Counted from the stretch's first letter, positions 1-12,502 are shown. The stretch is 64,000 nt of DNA from Neelides folsomi (GCA_034687125.1 JAQGBZ010000230.1:1-64000), one strand, 5' to 3'. Notes: a model not told the origin generated them from the sequence alone. Made by a program: numbers and translations.

Positions 1-60
1 CTCGACGAGTTACTCGAACTCGACTCGAATAGCGGATCAACTACTCGAACTCGACTCGAA
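1..60. repeat. Short CTCGA-phrase repeat at window edge
   Basis: The first 60 bases repeat variants of ACTCGAACTCGACTCGAAT. The phrase is CpG-rich against very AT-rich surroundings. It lies in the last intron of, or beyond, the Dullard gene. It may be the edge of a longer minisatellite that continues outside the window. Confidence 0.5.
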
Positions 61-219
61 TTTGAAATTCACTACTCGTAGCATACCTAGTTATGTAATT
101 ATAATAAAGATAATTTAAATAATCATAAATCCAATTTAAGTAATTACAATAAATCTAATTTAAGTAATTATAAAGATAATTAAGTAATTATCACAAAGAT
201 AATATAATGATTTATTTAC

Positions 220-1328
220 CAGGATAAGACCTATAAGCACCAGGGCTGTTGTCGAGTATGAATATAGAGCTGAGGTCATGTGAGATGTTTGACAAGTCTT
301 TGGTGTATGACCCGAGTTCGAGGGTGCAATGTTGGCGGTAAAACCGGGTTTGGAGAATTTTCCGATTACCATCTAGTTTATCTGCTACTCCTGTAATACA
401 ATTCAGATAAACATAATTTAACAGAACTCTTCAGTTTTAATTGTATTTAAATTAAATTGAGCCAATTCTTACCAGCCCCATAAATTTCCATCGATGCTGT
501 GAAGACTACGAGCTCGTACCATTGCGATACCTTAAAATTAAAAACAAAAAGTTTAATTAAGCTTCGAAGATAAACTTAATGACAATTCTAATCTTAAAAC
601 TATCAATTTAACCTAACCAAATCTATCATGTACTGACTTATTATAAAACCAACTGAAACAAATTATTAAAAAAAATAATTATGGTTAAATAAATATAGAA
701 TGGGAACTGTATTAATATAAATAGAATGAAAACTGTATGAATATAAATAGAATTAAATATTAAATTAAAAAATATTTAAAAAAGAATTAGTTAATTAAAA
801 AATCTTTTCTTACCACTTCAAGGAAAAAGTCCACATGGGGACGTTTGTGGACGAAGAATCGGACAGGATGACGTTCGATTGTGACTTTTAGTACAAAATC
901 CGGCGGAGTTCCGGGCTTCACCGTTTGCCTAAACCCCCAAACCCGGGTAAACTTTGGCCCCTTGTTGGTTTGTTAAAACCTCACCTTTGAACTCCGTCAT
1001 GATGTGAGTGTATCAAAGTCTCGTCCAAGTCCAACACCAGCACTTTCCTCTTCACCAAACACAGGCGATGTTTACTTAGCGGGGACAAAGGGATTTGTTC
1101 GTACTTTATTGTCTGATGCTGCAGGACCTGGGGCGAAACAAATCCATTAAGTTCAAAATTAAAATAATTAGTCCCGGTCTAACCCCTTGACCTCCAACAT
1201 TATTAAATCCCCCTTACCTTCCGCCCTCCCTTTTTAAAGAAATAACTCGCAAAGTTCCAAATCTTGTTTAGGAAAATGAGGATTTGTGTGAGTGTCATTT
1301 TCAAGAGGGAAGCGACTGAGGACTTCAT
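220..1328 (-). CDS. CTDNEP1: Dullard/CTDNEP1-like nuclear envelope phosphatase (3' end outside window)
   Basis: This is a HAD-family serine/threonine phosphatase of the nuclear envelope and ER, known in the family to dephosphorylate lipin and to restrain BMP signalling. Five exons join in phase: 1328-1218, 1127-985, 928-814, 530-473 and 390-220. They give about 199 residues. The N-terminus has a hydrophobic anchor ([18 protein letters not shown]). The catalytic DxDxT signature is seen as [15 protein letters not shown], followed by [34 protein letters not shown] and [13 protein letters not shown], all hallmarks of Dullard. The exon ending at 220 closes with a GT donor, so the last roughly 45 residues must lie left of position 1. 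The intron at 984-929 is only 56 bp. ATG 1328 starts the frame; a second Met ten codons on is possible. No long ORF covers the gene because its exons are short. Confidence 0.93.
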
Positions 1329-1582
1329 TTATGAGGGATTGGGAAATGATGGGAATTGAACCATTGGATTCAATACGAATTAGATCCAAAGAAGAGAAGG
1401 AGGAGGAATTTTCAAACTTCCGCGCTTGGGGATTTCATTGGCCGCGTGAAGGCGCTTTCTATACAGATCGGTCTTTACCGCGTGTTCGCTCCCATTGCTC
1501 GCATTCACCTCCGCGTGGTTCTCCGAAACACCCGAAGTTTTAAAGCTCTTTCGTCTTAACCTCCGACAACTCCCGCACAATC
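1329..1582. promoter_or_regulatory. Divergent promoter between Dullard and nucleolin-like gene
   Basis: Only 254 bp separate the two start codons, which face away from each other. The stretch is clearly more GC-rich than other intergenic DNA here. Shared bidirectional control is inferred from spacing; no core motif was identified with confidence. Confidence 0.55.
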
Positions 1583-3919
1583 ATGGTCGAGAAGAGGAAG
1601 GTCAGTCAAAACTTTTGTTAAATCCCCGAAATCCGAGTTATTTCACATTTATTTTGGGAGATTTAGGTCCGGGTTGGGAATGCCATGCTTTATATCACAA
1701 CACGGCATGGTCTTCACATGCCCAATCCCAATATACCATTAAAAATCACAATAAACCACAAATATCAATTAACCCAATGTTATAATTATCAAATCATTTA
1801 ATAATTTAACTAGTGTAAATAACTGTTGTAATTTTTATTTTTTTAATATCTATAAAATATTAATTTGATTTATTTCAGTCATTTGGGGATTCTCCAAGAG
1901 GTGGAAAGATGGCCCGTGGTGGCGGCGGAGGAGGTGGCCGTGGATTCGGCGGTGGAGGACGAGGATTCGGTGGTCGAGGTGGCGGAGGTCGTGGTGGAGG
2001 CGGACGAGGTCGAGGTGGATTTGGTGGGATGAGCCCAAGGGATAGCAACGATAGCCCGAGAGGTAAATTCACCCCACGTGGGGGCGGCGGTCGAGGTGGA
2101 CGAGATTTCACCCCGAAGGGCGAAGGATTTTCACCCAAAGAGGGGAAATTCACTCCGAAGCGGGAATTCACCCCGAAGAACTCTGATGAGCCGACTGGGA
2201 TCAGCCATCAATTCGCAAGGAAGCCTGACACTCCGATGCCCAAGAAGAAGACCTTCGACAATGACGACAACGAGGTGCCGGTGGTGAAAGCCAAACCCGT
2301 GGCTCCAATTCGCGAAGCTTCCCCGCCGAAGGCTCTTAAACCAGCCGGAGCCGCAGGGAAGTTCAACAATGCTAACAATAAGAATAAGAACAATAACGCC
2401 AACAACAAGACGAAAAAGCTGAATCAAATTGCTCCTGGAAGCAAAGCCATCCATAAGAACCAGTCAAAGAAAAATCGATTCCAGAGACAACAAGCTGTAA
2501 TTAAAATTAAAATTAAATTAACTTACTTTACTCTATCACTAATTTTATAAACTTGTTAAAACTAATTTAATTATTATAATTTATTTATTTAGCATATGAT
2601 GATAGTTAATAATTTTATAATTTTTTATTTTACAGAAATTCAATGCTAGTAGCAGAGATCCGAAAGCAATTGAATTGGCATACCAAGCTGAGTGTGAAAT
2701 GAGTGCTGGAGGAAATGTTTACCATATTAAGCTGAATGACCCTCCGATTTCCCTTGACACGATTAAGGGATGGAGCAACGGAATCGAAACTGCGATCTTC
2801 CCAAGGCCCATCGAACCACGCTCATTCACTATTGTCTTCAAGCCGGGCGCAAATGTTAAGAAGGAACTTGACATTTTGAAGAAGACCAAATTCGGAGGGT
2901 CGAACATTGTGGTCGAGGAAAGGTCAAAGTCGGAGGAAATCACTCAAGGAGATCGGAAAAACATTGATCCCTTTACTTTGTAAGATTTATTATTATTTAT
3001 TTTACTATCTAGTTAACTACATTTAATTAACTATTTAATTAACTACATTTAATAAATAATACTGAATTTCATTTATAGTTTAAATTGAAAATTTAAGATT
3101 TTATAATTTTATTTTTCTTTCTAGGTACGTTACGAACTTGTCTATTAGTATCGACAATGATAAGCTGAAAGCTGTCTTCCCCAAGAGCAAGACGATCATG
3201 CGACCCCGTAAACACAATCCTAAGCTCGGGTAAAAATTTAATTTTTAAACCTAAACTGTTTAATTTAAATATTATTAAATTTTAAGTTAATTGTTAAAGT
3301 TTATTAAATTAAAATTTTTTGATTTTCAGAGTTTCGACCAAATTCTCATTCATCAATTTTGAGACCGCAGTTGATGCTTTGGAAGCGTTGAAGTCGAATT
3401 GCTCAAAGATCGTTGATGGAAATTCCCTTGTTATGAGATATCGGCGAATTGCCCACAAGGACATGAAGGAGGAAGTTCCTGAAGTGGAGAAGCCAAAAGA
3501 GAAAAAGGCAGAAGCTAAAAAGGGTGCAGAAGCCAAAAAGGCCGAACCCAAGAAACTCACCAAGAAAGAAGTCAAAGCTGAACCTGACTCTGATGAGGTA
3601 AATTAAATAAACTTATTATATTTCATGAGTAATTAACATTTAATTGCAATTAGCTTAGATTCAAATACAATGTATTTAATATAAATTGGAATTATAAACA
3701 TGAATTTAATTCTAGGACGATGAAGATGACGATGAAGATGACGATGACATCGAAATGATGGAAGATGACGATGAGGAAGAGGACGATGAGCCAGCAGGTC
3801 AAGGACTCCAAAAGATCGAAGATGACGATGATGAAGACGATGATGACGACGATGATGAGGATTTAGAAGACGACGATGACGACGACGATGATGATGATGA
3901 CGACGACGATGACGAGTAG
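1583..3919 (+). CDS. Nucleolin-like RNA-binding protein with N-terminal GAR domain and acidic tail
   Basis: Six exons join in phase: 1583-1600, 1879-2496, 2636-2979, 3125-3229, 3330-3597 and 3716-3919, giving 518 residues. After MVEKRK comes a Gly/Arg-rich (RGG-type) region at about residues 17-55, then TPK/SPK-like repeats (FTPKGEGFSPKEGKFTPK) that look like kinase sites, and an Asn/Lys-rich basic linker. The segment from about residue 225 to 325 reads as a degenerate RRM (VYHIKL, SFTIVF). A clearer RRM follows at about 327-400 with RNP2 LYVTNL and RNP1 KFSFINF. Lys/Glu repeats follow, and the last exon is almost wholly Asp/Glu. These are the parts of nucleolin (or Drosophila Modulo), which act in nucleolar rRNA transcription and processing, but in reversed order: nucleolin has acid first and RGG last. 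Orthology is therefore uncertain. Confidence 0.85.
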
Positions 3920-5263
3920 ACGACTTTCCATTAGACACAAATATATTTATAAATTATGGATATATTTTAAAAATTTCGACTTAATAATGTGTAAGATTAT
4001 TTTACTGTTTTTTCTTATATTTTATCTTTTTTCTTATCCATCTTTAATTCATCACTTGTTGTCTTTTTAACATTCAGCTACTTGAAGTGCTTTTTCTCTT
4101 TTTGTATTCACACTGAAGAGAATTAAATCCTACTTGTTAAAATAATGTTAAAGATTCTAAATATATAAAATTATTATGTCGACCTTCGCATTGTTTTTAT
4201 ATGCGACGTTACACGATGTTATTGTTAAATAAATATAGAAAATGTTGAAGTTTCGTCATTAATTTCAATTACCATTTTTCCACCAATTAGAACTAAATAT
4301 GGTTTTTATTTGCTAAAGCGCCAATAGGGAAATGGATCGTTAAGCACATTCTTTGAATTCATAATTACCTTTGCATCAACTAAATCGTGTTGTCAGTTAA
4401 TTACATTTTTAATTTTAATTTTAATCTTAATTAAATATTTAATTGCCTATAATATTTTACTATTTTACTCATGGACGGAATTATTTTAAAATTAAGATTT
4501 AATGAAGTCATGAATGAGAGAAATAAAGGAATTAGAATGTTTGCATAATAAATGAATTTATTATTGATAACTAAAACTCGATTTCTTATAATTTACGAAG
4601 ATTTAAAACATTTCATAAAAGAATCTCTTTAAATCTCATCCTGCGGTTAAATCTACAATTTATAATCCATTCAATTGTAATGATTAAATATTTAATTATC
4701 TACAATTCCACTTATTCCACATTCATTTTACAACTTACGAAACAACTATCAGTAGAAGAGAACAATTTCCAATCAACAATTTCCGACCAACAATCGCAAA
4801 TAATTGTCAATTATCAAAATTTTGCCAATTATGAAATTACTCAAGTTTATTTATCATAATTGAAAAGTTGAAGCAATAAAACAATAAATAAAAAGTAAAC
4901 ATTTAAAACTTATCAACATAATTAAATTACGAATTATGAAATAGTTCAAATTACATTCAAGAACAATGTAAAAACAAAAAAAAAGTTTAAGGAAACTTTA
5001 TAAAATATTGCAAGAATTGCAAATTATATTCAAAAAATTGCATTAACAATGCAATTTAAATGTTCATTATTAGGATTAAATTACAAAAGGGTCAATTGAA
5101 GATCAATAAAGTTAATTAAATAAAATATTCATTACGGGCAGTTCTATTTAAATTGGATAAGAAACAATCTACATTATTAAAACATTATTATTAAATTAAT
5201 TAAGTTTTTCCTTTAAAACAAATTCTCCTGACCAAATTGTACTGAGACCTTCAATTTCAAATT
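3920..5263. other. Convergent 3' intergenic region
   Basis: This AT-rich stretch lies between the 3' ends of the nucleolin-like gene and LIN9. I see 3'-UTR-like sequence but no ORF, repeat or RNA gene. Confidence 0.6.
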
Positions 5264-8200
5264 TTATGCAAAAGACTTATTTGGGATTCCAAGCGAAAGT
5301 CCAGCTTGGATTCGATTCATTGGGATTTCAATTCGATCTTGGAACAATTGAATATTTTTTCCTTCCAATGAAGCTTTGATGTCTCGTAATGTGTCTTTAA
5401 TACTCTTCAGTTCATACAGATTACGATCTCCATTTCCCAATGTCTACAAATGAACAATTAAGAAAAATTAATTCAACAATTAAAATGATAAATTCAACAA
5501 TTAAAAATAATTAATTTGACATTTAAATAATATTTAACAATAATTTAAGCGTTGACCTAAATCATTTATAAAATTGACCCATTTAACATTACCTTAATTT
5601 GAAGTAAAAGCGATGCAAGATTTGATATCAAAGCCAATGATTTTGGCCCATGAACGCTGTTCCTATTCTGTTTGTTATTGTAAGTATCGACAACTAGCAG
5701 TGCCTCTTGTCTGCATGTCTCTTGAACATGTTCTGGAACGATCATTTGATTGCTTCCATGGTCAGGTGCAATCTACAAAAATAAAATTTTTATTAAAATT
5801 TAAGTCCCAATAATAATTTTTATGTTATTAATTTTAGACCGAGACTAACTTGATACATTACCTCCAGGCAATATTGCTGGATTCCGTCTAAATACATTCC
5901 CATCTCTTTATTCATCGAGTCGAGATCGAGGACGCATCGAGCATAACGAAGACGGAAATCGTCATTGAACACTTTTGAATATGAACGCAATTTCTCAGCT
6001 TCAACGTTGAGTTCTTTCAGCCCCAAGATCTTCTCTCGTTTGGCTTTTAAAAGCTTGGAAAGTCGAACCTGAAATTATTTTTAATTATAATAAAAAACAC
6101 CCAATAATTTATTTTTTATTAAATTAATAATTAGTTAATTTAGCTTTTAAATATTAGTTTGGTTATTTTGCACCTCTTGTAATTATATTAATAGTCTCAT
6201 TACTTTAAAATAAACTTTAACTTACAATCATATCAAGGAGTCGAATAGGAAAACCTCCCAACATTCCATCAACAGGAAACGGAGATTTTGGAAATCCGCT
6301 CAAAGTTTCTTCATTCATGGCAGAAGTGTTGAATTTAAATCCGCTTCCACCAAAACTTCGTCTTGGGATCTTGAGAGCAAAGCTCGATGTGGAAACTGTT
6401 TCAGGTGTGTCATTGGACTAAAATTAAAAACAAAAATAAATGATAAATTACAATTAATTACTTAATTAAATCTCTGAACATTATACGCGTAGTGTTAGTT
6501 TAATTAATAAGTTAATTAAATATTTTATTTACCAAAACTTCATAATCAGGAATGGAGTGAGTTCCCAACCCAGCCCGATCAAAAGTAATTCTATAAGTTG
6601 AATTTGATGTGTCAACTCCTTCAATGGTCCCAGTAAAAAGGCCATCTTGGGGCCTTCGAAGTCTCGCTGTCACTTTTGTTCCAATGACCAATTGGAGTGG
6701 AATTTCATCCGGGAGTTCTTTGTAGTTGAAGTCCGTCACTTTCCTCTGTTGGATCATTCGGATTTTTTGTCTTCTTCTCGAAAGTTCCTCGCGTTCCTCG
6801 TCAAAAAATGCTTGTGAACATCGGCGTGGTTTTCCCATCAATCTACGAATTTTACACCATTCGACTCGCGTCATTTTTCTTGCTTTCATTTGGGGGAAAG
6901 ATTCTTTGAGGCAGATTTGAAAATCATTTTCCCCTTCGAACAAAACCCTAAAAAATTAAATAAATAAATTATTAAAGAATTTAAATAATTAAAATTGAAC
7001 AAATCCTTTATTTAAATATCAGGTAAAATAAAGTTAATTAAAATAAGTTTGGTTAATAATTAAAAACTGTAACTTACTTGTCAATATTCGAATAAAACCA
7101 TTCATAACAAACCCATTTATGGGCTTTGGGTAGTTTGAGTAAATTCCTCAATCTTAGCGAAATGTCCTGTGCGATTTTTTTATCTTGGCTCGCTTTCTGC
7201 TGATCAATTATAAGTTCCGGAGTTAACAATGGCGGATTCAAGGCCCGCTCAAATGTGGGCGAGGAATCTCTTTTATTCTTAATCGGCGATGCAAAAACTC
7301 TCCCTTCCTTTTCCTTTTTAATTTCCCTCTTTTCTTTCTCCAATGCCTTATCCCTATCCTTGTCCTTTTGATGTGATTTTTCCTTCGGTTCCTTATGCTC
7401 CTTTTCATTCCTCCCTCTGGCCCCTGACCCCGGGTCAATCATCTCCTTCTTGATCTTCACAGGAGGAACGGTGGGGGTTTTAGGTGGCGACGGAGATTTC
7501 CCAGAATCTTTGACCGTCGAATAAGAACGATCTTTTTTGGAATATTCATTTGAAGGTCGACCGGCCAAACGAATGGAGAATTTTTGGCTTCCGCCAGACG
7601 AAGAAACTATTGGAGTTTTGGTCGCTGCGGCTTGACGTTGTTCAATCACAGCGGCTGAAAGCGGCGGCCGTCCTGGACCACGTCCAGTCGGCGTCGGTTT
7701 GAGTCCGACTTTCTTTGCAGACTCGATGGCCTTTTTAGCACTTAAAGCATTGGAATCAAACTTTGAACTTTTGGTGGTGGTCGTTGGAGTTTCATCATCT
7801 TTTGTTTTTGAGGGACGCCCGGGACGACGTTGGGGACTTTTGGAAGGAGTTGACGCGGCTTCCAATTCGTCTTCGTCCAATGGCTCTGTTTTCACTTTCT
7901 TGAGCGGAGATTTGCTGCCTTTACGTCCGGGAGTTTCATTTGTGATCATGATTTCATCATCGAAGTAAAAACGATTACGCTTTCTTTGACGTTGTGGCTA
8001 GAATTTAAAAACAACAATTTAATAATAAAAACAGGAAAAATCATTCGAGTTAATTTCGATTAGAATAAAAAAAATTAAAGATGATTTTTCACAATAAGTA
8101 CAAGAACACAATAAATACAAGAACTCAATAAAGAAAAAATTTAAATTGGAACAATTTCAAGAAGAATATTAAAATAATGCAATTTTGTAACATTGTTAAT

Positions 8201-8565
8201 TTTATGCCTTTTTATAACAATTCGTAAAAACGCTTAAAGTTTAAAAGGTTAATAAATGCCTTGATAATTTTTAATTTAATTCTTTTTACCATTCCTCGTC
8301 GATTTAGCACAACTTCTGCTTCCGGAGTGGCCCCAGTGTCTTCGATGGCAGTTTCAGGAACTGGAACAGAAGCAACAGCGACAGCGACATGAGCCGCTTT
8401 TTCTTTTTTGTCATCTTTGGATGGAGCTGGAGCTGGAACCACAGGAGCAGTTTTCGGAGCCGGTGTTGGAGTTGTCGCTGGTGGTTTATCCGGTTTCTCC
8501 GAATCAACAGCCGGAGAGTCCACAGATTGTCTTCCTCTCGTCGATCGTCTCTCCATCTTAGACAT
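5264..8565 (-). CDS. LIN9: LIN9/Mip130-type MuvB complex subunit
   Basis: LIN9 is a core subunit of MuvB, which with E2F/RB or MYB forms the DREAM/dREAM complex controlling cell-cycle genes. Seven exons join in phase: 8565-8290, 7997-7078, 6947-6533, 6417-6226, 6068-5862, 5772-5593 and 5443-5264, giving 789 residues. The N-terminal 370 residues are low-complexity: Pro/Ala-rich, then Lys/Ser/Pro-rich with GRGPGRPP and RRPGRPSK AT-hook-like motifs. The conserved part begins with WVCYEWFYSNIDKVLFEG and contains the DIRP signature RVEWCKIRRLMGKPRRCS. A Tudor-like module follows (GTKVTARLRRPQDGLFTGTI), then GGFPIRLLDMI and a helical region (SKLLKAKREKILGLKELN). Length and domain order fit metazoan LIN9. 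Start at 8565 is the first Met in a frame open to the splice junction. Confidence 0.95.
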
Positions 8566-9747
8566 CTTCCTTTAGATCCTTCAACAAATAAAGTCAAGAT
8601 TTGAACCAGGTCAAACTCAAACAATTCAATCTCCATATTCTTAAATACACAATCTTATTCACAATTGATCAAAATTCACAAATTCACAATATTCATAAAT
8701 CAGCAAAATTCTCAAATATTCAATTTCAACAATTCTAAATATTCATAAATGTATTCAATCTCAATATACTCACAGATTATATTACAAAATCCTCAAATAT
8801 CAAAGATGAGAAATCCTCAAATATTTAATACACTTCTACCTTTTTGAAATCTTCAACCTTAGACCTTATCCTATCCTTATAATATAAATTAATCTTTATT
8901 CGTAATATTTTTGTAAACTTGTATTAAAACGAGGAATTGGTTTGTCTTTAATTGAACATTAAACTTACAATTAATAATAATTGTTGATTATTCTGGTTAT
9001 TGAATATGTCGAGACTGATGACTGGGTGGGTGAGTGAATTTAATTAACTTTAGATAGAGGTGAGAGATGTGTTGTGGAGTTGTATCAATTTGTGTAATGG
9101 TGATTTGTGTATTGGCCGAAGCGTCGGCTCTTCTCCTCACTCTCCCCCTCTTCCAATGGAGGGCTTCTGTTCAAATTCAAATGCGTATAAGGGACAACCC
9201 CCTTAGGATCCTCAAAATATACAACTATCATTTCGAGTGGAATAAACAATGCATGGCATATCCTGAAACATACAATTCATACAAATCCATATCTTTTACA
9301 TGTAATTCACAATGACGTCAGAGATGTAGGTTTTGTCAATACCTTCAAGTTTACTTGGTAGCTCAGAGGTGGCGACAAGGACAAGTTTCTTTATTTACGA
9401 ATATACGCAGATTGAATAAGAGGAATTTAGCTGCGTTGCGTCGCGGGTTGGGCAAATTACCTTTGTTGCTTTAAGGTTAATTAAATTAAGCGTTAATGAC
9501 ATTTACTTAATGTATGGTTAGCATAAATGTATCATGTTTAATGTTAATAATATAATTAAATATTAATTAAAACAATTGTGGATTAAAACAGTTAAATATT
9601 AATTTATTTATGTTACATACTATATTAGGCTTATTAGGTGAATTGTTTGTCTTATAGGAATTTATATGCAAATCTGATAAAATTAAATAAATGAATATGT
9701 TTAATTAGCGTTAAATATTTTTATTAAGAAAAGGGATTTGCGAATAA
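8566..9747. other. Intergenic region upstream of LIN9
   Basis: It contains the presumed LIN9 promoter and the 3' flank of the DH44 gene. A GC-richer patch at about 9100-9200 and another at 9330-9480 stand out. An 82-codon ORF at 9067-9315 has a hydrophobic start, but I could not support it as a gene. Confidence 0.4.
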
Positions 9748-10236
9748 TTAGCCAATTTTCTCCATGAGTTCTCTGTTTGATGCGAGTTTTCTGCTTTTTG
9801 CGTGCCGGATTTTCATTTCTCTCTTCTTTTGCACTTCTTTGACCATGTTTTCTCTGAGTACATCCAAAGGGCCCACGATTGAGAGAGACGAATGGGACAT
9901 GATTGGTGATGGGATCTACAATAAAATACAAACAAGTTTTAATTATAAGGCAAATAAAGATTTCGAATACTAGATATTTTATTGTAGTTTTAAATATGAT
10001 AACAATAATTAAATAATTTAAATGAGTTCAAAATATTAAACTAAATAAGCGTAAAAAGTTTGATTTTTTCTTTAACTTACATAATCGTGTTCGCTATTTT
10101 GGACTTGCTTGTTGTACCCAAATTTCCGTCTCCCATTTTTCCCTTTTGACGACGGTCTCGCTGAAATCTCAAGGATGAGATTGAGAAGGAGGAAAGTGAC
10201 CAAAAAGATCCTCAAACTCCTCGTCAGTTTCTCCAT
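9748..10236 (-). CDS. DH44: CRF-like diuretic hormone (DH44) precursor
   Basis: Two exons, 10236-10081 and 9915-9748, join in phase 0 into a 107-residue prepropeptide. Residues 1-26 form a signal peptide (LRIFLVTFLLLNLILEISA). A basic cleavage site GRRK follows at about residues 37-40. The C-terminal hormone carries the family core SLSIVGPLDVLRENM; known insect DH44 peptides have SLSIVNPLDVLRQ at this place. It ends LMEKIG directly before the stop, so the final Gly can supply a C-terminal amide. The hormone is long and very basic (KKREMKIRHAKSRK) compared with the roughly 44-residue insect forms, and the exact N-terminal cut is unclear. Family members act through class-B GPCRs on fluid secretion and feeding. 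An AG acceptor just upstream of the ATG (minus strand, about 10246) suggests a further non-coding first exon. Confidence 0.88.
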
Positions 10237-10249
10237 TGCTTCTTCTAAT

Positions 10250-12289
10250 TAAAAATGGAAAAATTAAAACTCCATTCAATTTAAAATAATAATATAAAAT
10301 AATAAAATATTTGGTAATTTATATTTTATAGATCGAAGAATTCTCGTTTAAATCATTTAATTTCTCATAAATAGGAATTGACAGTAAAGCTAGTTGGTAA
10401 AATATAAATATATTTAAATCATTAAGCATGTAAAAACACTCAACTAACGTTTTGAAAAACTAACGTTAAAACTAAACACTAACTAACCAACTTTAATTTG
10501 CTTGCTTTAACTTGCTTGCCAACTTTAATTTGCAATTAATATTGGGTAATATTAGTTAATGATAATTATATTTAAAATATAAAAGTAATAAAATACATTT
10601 TAACCAATTGGTCCCAATTCATGTGATTTGCCGAAAGTTCAAAATTCCATTTGAGTTTTTCCTCTTTGATTTTATTCCATTTGAAGTGAATGTTTGGTGA
10701 CTGCACAGAAAGTGAATGAGCTGTGGAGGGAGAAGACGGTGGGGTTGAAAGGGAACAAAATTAATCGAAAGTTAAATATAATTAATCTCCTGTATAAGTG
10801 TAATAAATATATTCACTTTTTAATACATAACAGCTTTAATCTCTTCACATAGATTATAATATTATATTTTTTAAAAATTCTTTTACCAGTGTATAAAATG
10901 TATTTTAGCAATGTATCCTATAATATGTAAATTAGTAGTATACAAGTATTTGCAGTATTTTAGTAGATATTTTACAGATTTAGCACTACTATATTCAGAT
11001 TGATCAATGTGTATATTGTATAATGTATATAAATGAGTATATTTGTATTTCTTATTCTTGACTTAATAGGACTGATCTTTTCTCTCTTGACTCTGTGTGA
11101 GAAATAAGAGCTGAGGAGTTGTAAATGTCTGATAAGTGGTTTACCTCGAGATTAAAGGGAGAATCTCGCTGAGGAGGCAACTACCTCTTTAATTGATAAT
11201 CATTACAACACACACCGCCACCCCTTCCTTCAACTTTCATACAATTAATAGACAAATTCACTTTTCATTCCCTCATCCAAAGATCAGAGATTTAGCTATT
11301 TATTAATCCAATTGTCCTATGGACATACATGGGCCAATTATGTAATTGTAATTAATCATATGTTGAAACGAGACGAGATTTATTCATAATAAAGTTCTAG
11401 TCTCGATGTATTTTTTCAAATCCCAAAACAAGTCTCATTTTTCTAATATAATAAGTCTTAAGACTGCGGGGAAAATGGATAATAATCTCCATGTACAAAA
11501 TGTAATGTTAAATGTGTATGAAAAATCCTCGCAAGTAATGTATGAAAATTTATTTGTACATATTTGTAAGGAGTGTCGTCTGACTTTGTCGCGTATTAAT
11601 TATTAATTACTCATTTTCGTATATTTCGAGTCATGAAGCGTATGATAATAATATTATTCTTCTACAAGTACTTTAGTAGAGATTAAAAGATTATTTTATG
11701 TTGGAGATAGTTAGTTGGTTATTTTATAGTTAGGAAAGATATTGAAATTAGTTAATCTTAAAATGGTTAAGTAATCAATGAAGGGGTTAAAAATGTGGTT
11801 AGTTAGTTAAACATGTAGTTTAAGCATATTCTTACTATTTATTTTACAACCATCTAATTTTACATTTGATATTACATGTGCTGTATAGAAGATTTTTTAC
11901 TATCAATGTAATTGCAATGAAGTGGTTGTGATCTTGTGATGTATTCCTCCTATGCTTTTTATCTTTTGATTGCTTCGCATAAACGTTTGATTCATTGAAT
12001 GTCAATCATTCGCCACTTGTTCAATTATATCCCATTTAAATGTATAGTTTAACATGTTAATGTATAATCGTTAGGTTTTTTCCCATTAATTACTAATTTT
12101 TTTAATATAAATAAATTCCTCTATGAGGAATGCTAACTACACGATACTTAAAAACGAACCATACACATATAGCATAAATACAATATTGTACACATTCCTT
12201 TGATATTTGAAATATCCCAATATTGCCAATATATAATTAAATATACCAATTTACCAATATGTATATGGTACAAGATCATTTAAACCTTT
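10250..12289. other. Non-coding region upstream of DH44
   Basis: This AT-rich stretch probably holds the DH44 5' exon and promoter; a GC-richer patch at 10610-10750 is the best candidate. A second patch is at 11050-11240. I see no reliable coding exon or repeat. Confidence 0.4.
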
Positions 12290-12298
12290 GAATTTATG

Positions 12299-12493
12299 GA
12301 TCAGGGTGTAGATAATGGTCCAAAACGGGCAACCTCAAGGGAAATTTTTAGTTTTTCTCGGACCCAATTTTTTCCAAAATGTGTCGGAAAATGTTTTTCT
12401 CGACATTCTAAACAACTTTAGAAAAAAAGTAAAAAAAACTTAACAAAATTTTGTGTTGGTTACCCGTTTTGGACCATTATCTACACCCTGACC
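12299..12493. mobile_element. 195-bp palindromic MITE with 9-bp flanking duplication
   Basis: Inverted terminal repeats of about 35 bp match almost perfectly; each end reads outward-in as TCAGGGTGTAGATAATGG and continues with TCCAAAACGGG. The interior is non-coding. The 9-bp word GAATTTATG occurs directly outside both ends (12290-12298 and 12494-12502), which looks like a target-site duplication. A length of 8-9 bp suggests a hAT- or Mutator-type mobiliser; the family is not assigned. Confidence 0.8.
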
Positions 12494-12502
12494 GAATTTA
12501 TG

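Noticed and set aside
9067-9315. An 82-codon frame with hydrophobic N-terminus upstream of LIN9
   Set aside because: No family resemblance, no Cys or processing pattern after the hydrophobic part, and it lies in the likely LIN9 promoter region.
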